Source: Akkermansiaceae bacterium UBA2367
Lineage (GTDB): Bacteria; Verrucomicrobiota; Verrucomicrobiia; Verrucomicrobiales; DEV007
DNA length: 27,821 nucleotides
Reading direction: 5' to 3'
Assembly: GCA_002344525.1 (NCBI GenBank)
Contig: DDTJ01000093.1
Coordinates: 1-27,821 of the forward strand
A program made the position numbers and the translations under genes. Positions 24,796-27,821 of the stretch are shown one piece after another; position 1 is the first letter of the stretch, and each line of letters starts with the position of its first letter. The notes under the pieces are model-generated. The model worked only from the letters and a program-made list of their open reading frames with translations, was not told where the DNA came from and searched no databases.

Positions 24796-24850
24796 CCCCC
24801 TCTCTTTTTTCAGTTGCCCGATCCCCCATCGCGCCCAGAGTGAAACCACC

Positions 24851-26200
24851 ATGTCCGCGCCCGACGACCACGCCCTCCATCGCTCCCTCTCCGCTTGGCA
24901 GGTCGCCCTCTACGGTCTCGGCTCCATGCTCGGGGCGGGCATCTACGCCCTCGTCGGCAAGGCCGCCGACACCCTCGGCAACGCGATCTGGCTCGCCTTT
25001 CTCGCCGCGATGGTCGTGGCCCTGCTCACCGGGCTCTCCTACGCCTGCGTCGGGAGCCGCCATCCGAAGGCGGGCGGGGCCGCCTTCGTGACGCAGCGGG
25101 CCTTGCGGAGGCCTTGGCTCAGCTACGTCGTCGGCCTTTGCGTGACGATGAGCGGCCTCACCAGCATGGCGACGGGCTCGCAAGCCATGGCCGAGACCCT
25201 CGGCAAGGGGCTGGGCGTCGATTTGCCGGTGAAGCTGGTCGCCATCGCCATCGTCCTCCTCGTCGGCCTCCTCATCTACCGGGGCATCCGCGAGAGCATG
25301 TGGGCGAACATCGTCTGCACGGTGGTCGAGGCCTCGGGTTTGCTCTTCATCATCGTCGTGGGGATGCGCTTCTGGGGCGGGGTGGACTACTTCGAGACGC
25401 CGCCGCGCGAGGGCGGGGCCGTCGATGCCATCCCCCTGATGCTGATCCTGCAAGGGGCGGTGGTAATGTTTTTCTCCTTCATCGGTTTCGAAGACGTCCT
25501 CAACGTGAGCGAGGAGGTCAAAAACCCGAAGCGCGACGTGCCCCTCGGCATCGTCGGAGCGATGGTCGTGGCCACGCTTATCTATATGGCCGTCGCCATC
25601 ACTGCGGTCTCGGTGATGCCTTGGAAGGAACTGGCCGCGAGCAAGGCCCCGCTCATGGACGTGGCCAAGGCGGCGGCCCCGTGGTTCCGCAACATTGATT
25701 CGGTCTATCTCGTCATCACCCTCTTCGCCATCGGCAACACCGCCCTGCTCAACTACATCATGGGTTCCCGCCTCCTCTACGGCATGAGTCGCCAAGGCCT
25801 GCTCCCCGCGCCGCTTGGTCGCGTCCATCCGAAGCGCCGCACGCCTCATTTCGCCATCCTCGTGCTCTTCGGCGTCGTCACGGCGCTGATCCTGAGCGGC
25901 GGGGTCAAGCAGCTCGCGGAATCGACCGTGCTGCTTCTGCTGATGGTCTTCTCGGTCGTGAATTTCTCCCTCGTCGTCCTGAAGCTGAGGCCGGGCGAGC
26001 CGAGGGGTTCCTTCGAGGTGCCGGTCTTCGTGCCTGCGCTGGGGGCGCTCGTCTGCCTCGTCCTCATCGGGGTCAGGGTCGCCTCCTCGTGGAGCGCCGA
26101 GGGTGGGTGGGTCGCTCCGGTCGTCGCCCTCGGCATCGTCCTCGCTTCGCTGGCGCTCTATTTCACGACCCGTCCGGCGAATCCGGTGGCCGAGGGGTGA
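24851..26200 (+). CDS. APC-superfamily amino acid permease
   Basis: The 449-aa protein has about 12 hydrophobic helices and the APC helix-1 signature G-L-G-S-M-L-G-A-G-I-Y-A-L-V-G, whose unwound G-A-G segment binds the substrate backbone. Other family landmarks are F-F-S-F-I-G-F-E-D-V-L-N-V-S-E-E-V-K-N-P (helix 6 region and loop) and N-Y-I-M-G-S-R-L-L-Y-G-M-S-R-Q-G-L-L-P (helix 8 region). It probably imports amino acids using an ion gradient; specificity is not predictable. The start ATG at 24851 was chosen because the frame upstream runs into the palindromic element. It is flanked on both sides by inverted-repeat elements and appears monocistronic. Confidence 0.92.
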   Translation: MSAPDDHALHRSLSAWQVALYGLGSMLGAGIYALVGKAADTLGNAIWLAFLAAMVVALLTGLSYACVGSRHPKAGGAAFVTQRALRRPWLSYVVGLCVTMSGLTSMATGSQAMAETLGKGLGVDLPVKLVAIAIVLLVGLLIYRGIRESMWANIVCTVVEASGLLFIIVVGMRFWGGVDYFETPPREGGAVDAIPLMLILQGAVVMFFSFIGFEDVLNVSEEVKNPKRDVPLGIVGAMVVATLIYMAVAITAVSVMPWKELAASKAPLMDVAKAAAPWFRNIDSVYLVITLFAIGNTALLNYIMGSRLLYGMSRQGLLPAPLGRVHPKRRTPHFAILVLFGVVTALILSGGVKQLAESTVLLLLMVFSVVNFSLVVLKLRPGEPRGSFEVPVFVPALGALVCLVLIGVRVASSWSAEGGWVAPVVALGIVLASLALYFTTRPANPVAEG

Positions 26201-26203
26201 TAA

Positions 26204-26424
26204 GGGGACCTCTGGAAACCTCGGAATTGAAAATCGCAGGGATGGGAACTGTGGGATTGTGCGGCTGACGCCGAAAAGTTCGAAAGCGTCCCGGAGAGCT
26301 GCGGCCCTTTCCCCGTCTCGCCGCGTTGCTCTTCGGTCGTGGAGCCCGCTCCACTCCCTCATCACGCCTTGCGAGACGGGGAAATGACTCGCAGTTTTCA
26401 ATCCCGAGGTTTCCAGAAGCCCCC
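26204..26424. mobile_element. Second palindromic element, unrelated to the first
   Basis: Outer arms 26204-26239 and 26388-26424 are imperfect reverse complements (core tctggaaacctcgg, then attgaaaa). An inner perfect 13-bp pair is at 26308-26320 and 26372-26384, and a central palindrome GTGGAGC-CC-GCTCCAC is at 26339-26354. The left side carries about 68 extra bases between outer and inner arms. It begins three bases after the permease stop and ends 45 bases before the DUF6036 gene. No gene is supported inside. It may also end permease transcription. Confidence 0.6.
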
Positions 26425-26469
26425 ATAAGCTCGACGCGATGCGCAAGATCGTGTAAAGTGAGCTTCGCC

Positions 26470-27036
26470 ATGCAGGCTTTGACCCGGGACGAGATCCGGC
26501 ACGGATTGGAGAAAGTGAACGCCCGTCTCGAAGAGAAGGGGGTCCGGGGCGAGCTGTGCCTCTACGGCGGGGCGTGCCTTTGCCTCGCTTTCGCGGCACG
26601 GAATTCGACCAAGGATGTCGATGCGGTGTTCGAGCCCGCCGCCATCGTGAGGAAGGCGGTGTTCGAGGTGGCGGTCGAATTGGGTTGGCCGTGGAATTGG
26701 TTGAACGACGATGTGAAGGGCTTCCTCTCGATCCGAGACGGGGAAGGTCTCGAAGCGCTCGATTCTTGCGAGTTCTCCCATCTCAAAGTCTACGCGGCCA
26801 AGGCGGAGTATGTGCTCGCGATGAAGTGCTTCGCCGCGCGGATGGGCGGCAACGACGAGGGGGAGGGGGATCGTGCCACGGATTTCGAGGACGCCTTCTG
26901 GTTGTGCCGGCATCTCGGCTTGGACAGCCGCGAAGGGATCGCCGGGATCGTTTTGAAATACTTCCCCGACCGGGCCATCCCGGAGCGGACCGACTTTTTT
27001 GTCGAGGAACTTCTGCATCGGCTTTCGCAACCCTGA
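26470..27036 (+). CDS. DUF6036 family nucleotidyltransferase
   Basis: The 188-aa protein begins at the ATG at 26470. It has the minimal nucleotidyltransferase signature: L-Y-G-G-A-C-L-C-L-A-F, a T-K-D-V-D-A-V-F-E-P-A segment (the D-x-D-like metal site), and W-L-N-D-D-V-K-G-F-L, which is characteristic of DUF6036. Families of this fold act in toxin-antitoxin and abortive-infection systems (AbiEii/MNT-like) by transferring nucleotides to RNA or protein. The stop overlaps the next start by one base, giving a coupled pair. The gene lies between a palindromic element and a possible intron, a typical accessory setting. A toxin role is an inference. Confidence 0.78.
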   Translation: MQALTRDEIRHGLEKVNARLEEKGVRGELCLYGGACLCLAFAARNSTKDVDAVFEPAAIVRKAVFEVAVELGWPWNWLNDDVKGFLSIRDGEGLEALDSCEFSHLKVYAAKAEYVLAMKCFAARMGGNDEGEGDRATDFEDAFWLCRHLGLDSREGIAGIVLKYFPDRAIPERTDFFVEELLHRLSQP

Positions 27037-27419
27037 TGGAACCCCGCCCGGATTCGCTCGCCGAAGTGGCCCGCCGCGTTCTGCGGGGCGGGAGCTTCGG
27101 CATGGAATTGGCTGATTTCCTCGACGGTTTCCGGGAATTGCCGGGGGACGAAGCGTTCCGGGAGGAGCCACCCCTGCTCGACGGGCAGGTCGGGAACGGT
27201 CGCTGGAAGGACGCCTATCTCGCGGCGGTGGCGGAGCACCTCGCGGGTCTCCATGGACTCAAAAAATGGCCATGGATGCGCGACCCGCGACGCTCCTTGG
27301 ACGAACCGTCCTTCTCCTGCCGCTCGCCTGCCGCCCGCCTGTTCCTCCTCAAGGACTCGCCCGCCGCCTTCAAGTCGAGGAACCTGTTCGTGGGCGCGAA
27401 TTCGCTGGACCGGGTTTGA
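27036..27419 (+). CDS. Small partner protein of the DUF6036 nucleotidyltransferase
   Basis: The 127-aa protein starts at an ATG sharing one base with the upstream stop. It has an acidic, helical N-terminal half (L-A-D-F-L-D-G-F-R-E-L). The basic, aromatic C-terminal half contains S-P-A-A-F-K-S-R-N-L-F-V-G-A-N-S-L-D-R-V, a tail of the F-x-x-R-N-x-F-V-x-x-x-x-L type that I recall, without checking, in small proteins encoded beside DUF6036 genes. No DNA-binding helix-turn-helix is evident. It could be the cognate antitoxin or a required subunit. The function is not assigned from its own sequence. Confidence 0.65.
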   Translation: MEPRPDSLAEVARRVLRGGSFGMELADFLDGFRELPGDEAFREEPPLLDGQVGNGRWKDAYLAAVAEHLAGLHGLKKWPWMRDPRRSLDEPSFSCRSPAARLFLLKDSPAAFKSRNLFVGANSLDRV

Positions 27420-27509
27420 AGGGCTTGGGTCTGCCTGTCATTCGATGATGGGGATCTGCTCGGGAGATGATCGGGCGATCTTCCATCCTTTTGGAGCGGG
27501 GCGGCGCAT

Positions 27510-27821
27510 GTGTGGGTAGGGCCATTCGGCTCGAACGGCCGCAACCGGACGTCCAAGCGACGTTCGCCCCGACCGGGCCGGTCGGGTCTACCCAAGACCG
27601 ATCCTGAGCAAGGGGGGCGTGATGGAGATTGCCCTGGGGATAAAGTCCTTTCTGGTCAACCCCTATAGGCTGATCTTATCTACGCCCGGCTTCCTGCATG
27701 AAGCTAAGCGATAGCAGGAAGTGTAACGTGAGCGGGCGTTAGGCGAAGTGTTCATCTCCCGTCTTTGCTCAGAAGGAGTAAGGTTGCAACTGCCATATAG
27801 TAGTCCGTCAGCCCTAAACGT
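27510..27821 (+). ncRNA. Structured RNA region, possible 5' end of a group II intron (cut by window edge)
   Basis: No gene is seen from 27420 to the edge. From 27510 the sequence starts GTGTG, as group II introns do. GGGTAG (27514-27519) pairs with CTACCC (27588-27593), enclosing smaller hairpins such as GACCG/CGGTC (27571-27583). Further on, ACGCCCG (27682-27688) pairs with CGGGCGT (27733-27739), and inside it CTTCCTGC (27690-27697) pairs perfectly with GCAGGAAG (27714-27721). The word gtgtaacgtgagcg recalls intron domain I. The intron-encoded reverse transcriptase, if any, would lie beyond the window. Another large structured RNA remains possible. Confidence 0.42.

Noticed and set aside
24623..24850. 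Upstream extension of the permease frame
   Set aside because: It is read through the inverted-repeat element and lacks membrane-protein character. The ATG at 24851 gives the normal N-terminus.
26326..26469. Extension of the DUF6036 gene upstream to an ATG at 26326
   Set aside because: The extra 48 residues come from the palindromic element. The protein family starts at the ATG at 26470.
27510..27821. tmRNA or RNase P RNA
   Set aside because: The conserved tmRNA ends and tag frame and the RNase P core words were not found.

Overview
The window is about 27.8 kb of high-GC bacterial chromosome. The gene families fit the PVC group, most likely Verrucomicrobiota. The evidence is a secreted c-type cytochrome fused to a formylglycine-enzyme-like domain, a Tat-exported DUF3500 protein beside a small cytochrome, a secreted sulfatase, a TIM-barrel sugar isomerase, an LpxA/LptD lipopolysaccharide system (diderm), and few clear Shine-Dalgarno sites. 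This assignment is an inference from protein families; no rRNA or tRNA gene is present.

Layout. 1-4226 is a leftward block: the 5' end of a second cytochrome gene cut by the window edge, then (in transcription order from the right) cytochrome/FGE-like protein, apbE, nusB and ftsY, mostly overlapping or a few bases apart. 4382-6560 holds a decayed PHP-nuclease/UvrD-helicase fusion. A sugar isomerase/epimerase (+) follows, then two small membrane proteins (DUF2752, DUF4190-like; -). 8431-13691 is a leftward envelope and housekeeping run: radC, lpxA, lptD, ugd. mnmE diverges from radC across a short region with a perfect palindrome. 15155-17074 holds the DUF3500 protein, a monoheme cytochrome and a frameshifted pseudopilin-like gene (all -). 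Next come an MBL-fold hydrolase and trpE (+), and a convergent DR2241-type pair (CbiX-like chelatase plus a four-cysteine partner; -). 21337-24540 is a rightward run of a PepSY-like exported protein, a sulfatase and a kelch-like secreted protein. An APC permease follows, flanked by two unrelated palindromic elements. At the right edge are a DUF6036 nucleotidyltransferase with a one-base-overlapping partner (possible toxin-antitoxin module) and a strongly folded sequence that may be the 5' end of a group II intron.

The gene content is mostly ordinary. The unusual content is (i) a heptanucleotide tandem repeat inside the apbE start region and a C8 tract in the pseudopilin gene, both placed where slippage changes the reading frame; (ii) several unrelated inverted-repeat elements between genes; (iii) a synonymous-only 72-base match between two cytochrome genes whose signal peptides differ; (iv) the DR2241/CbiX pair; and (v) the DUF6036 pair next to the putative intron. 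No CRISPR array, prophage or complete insertion sequence was found.
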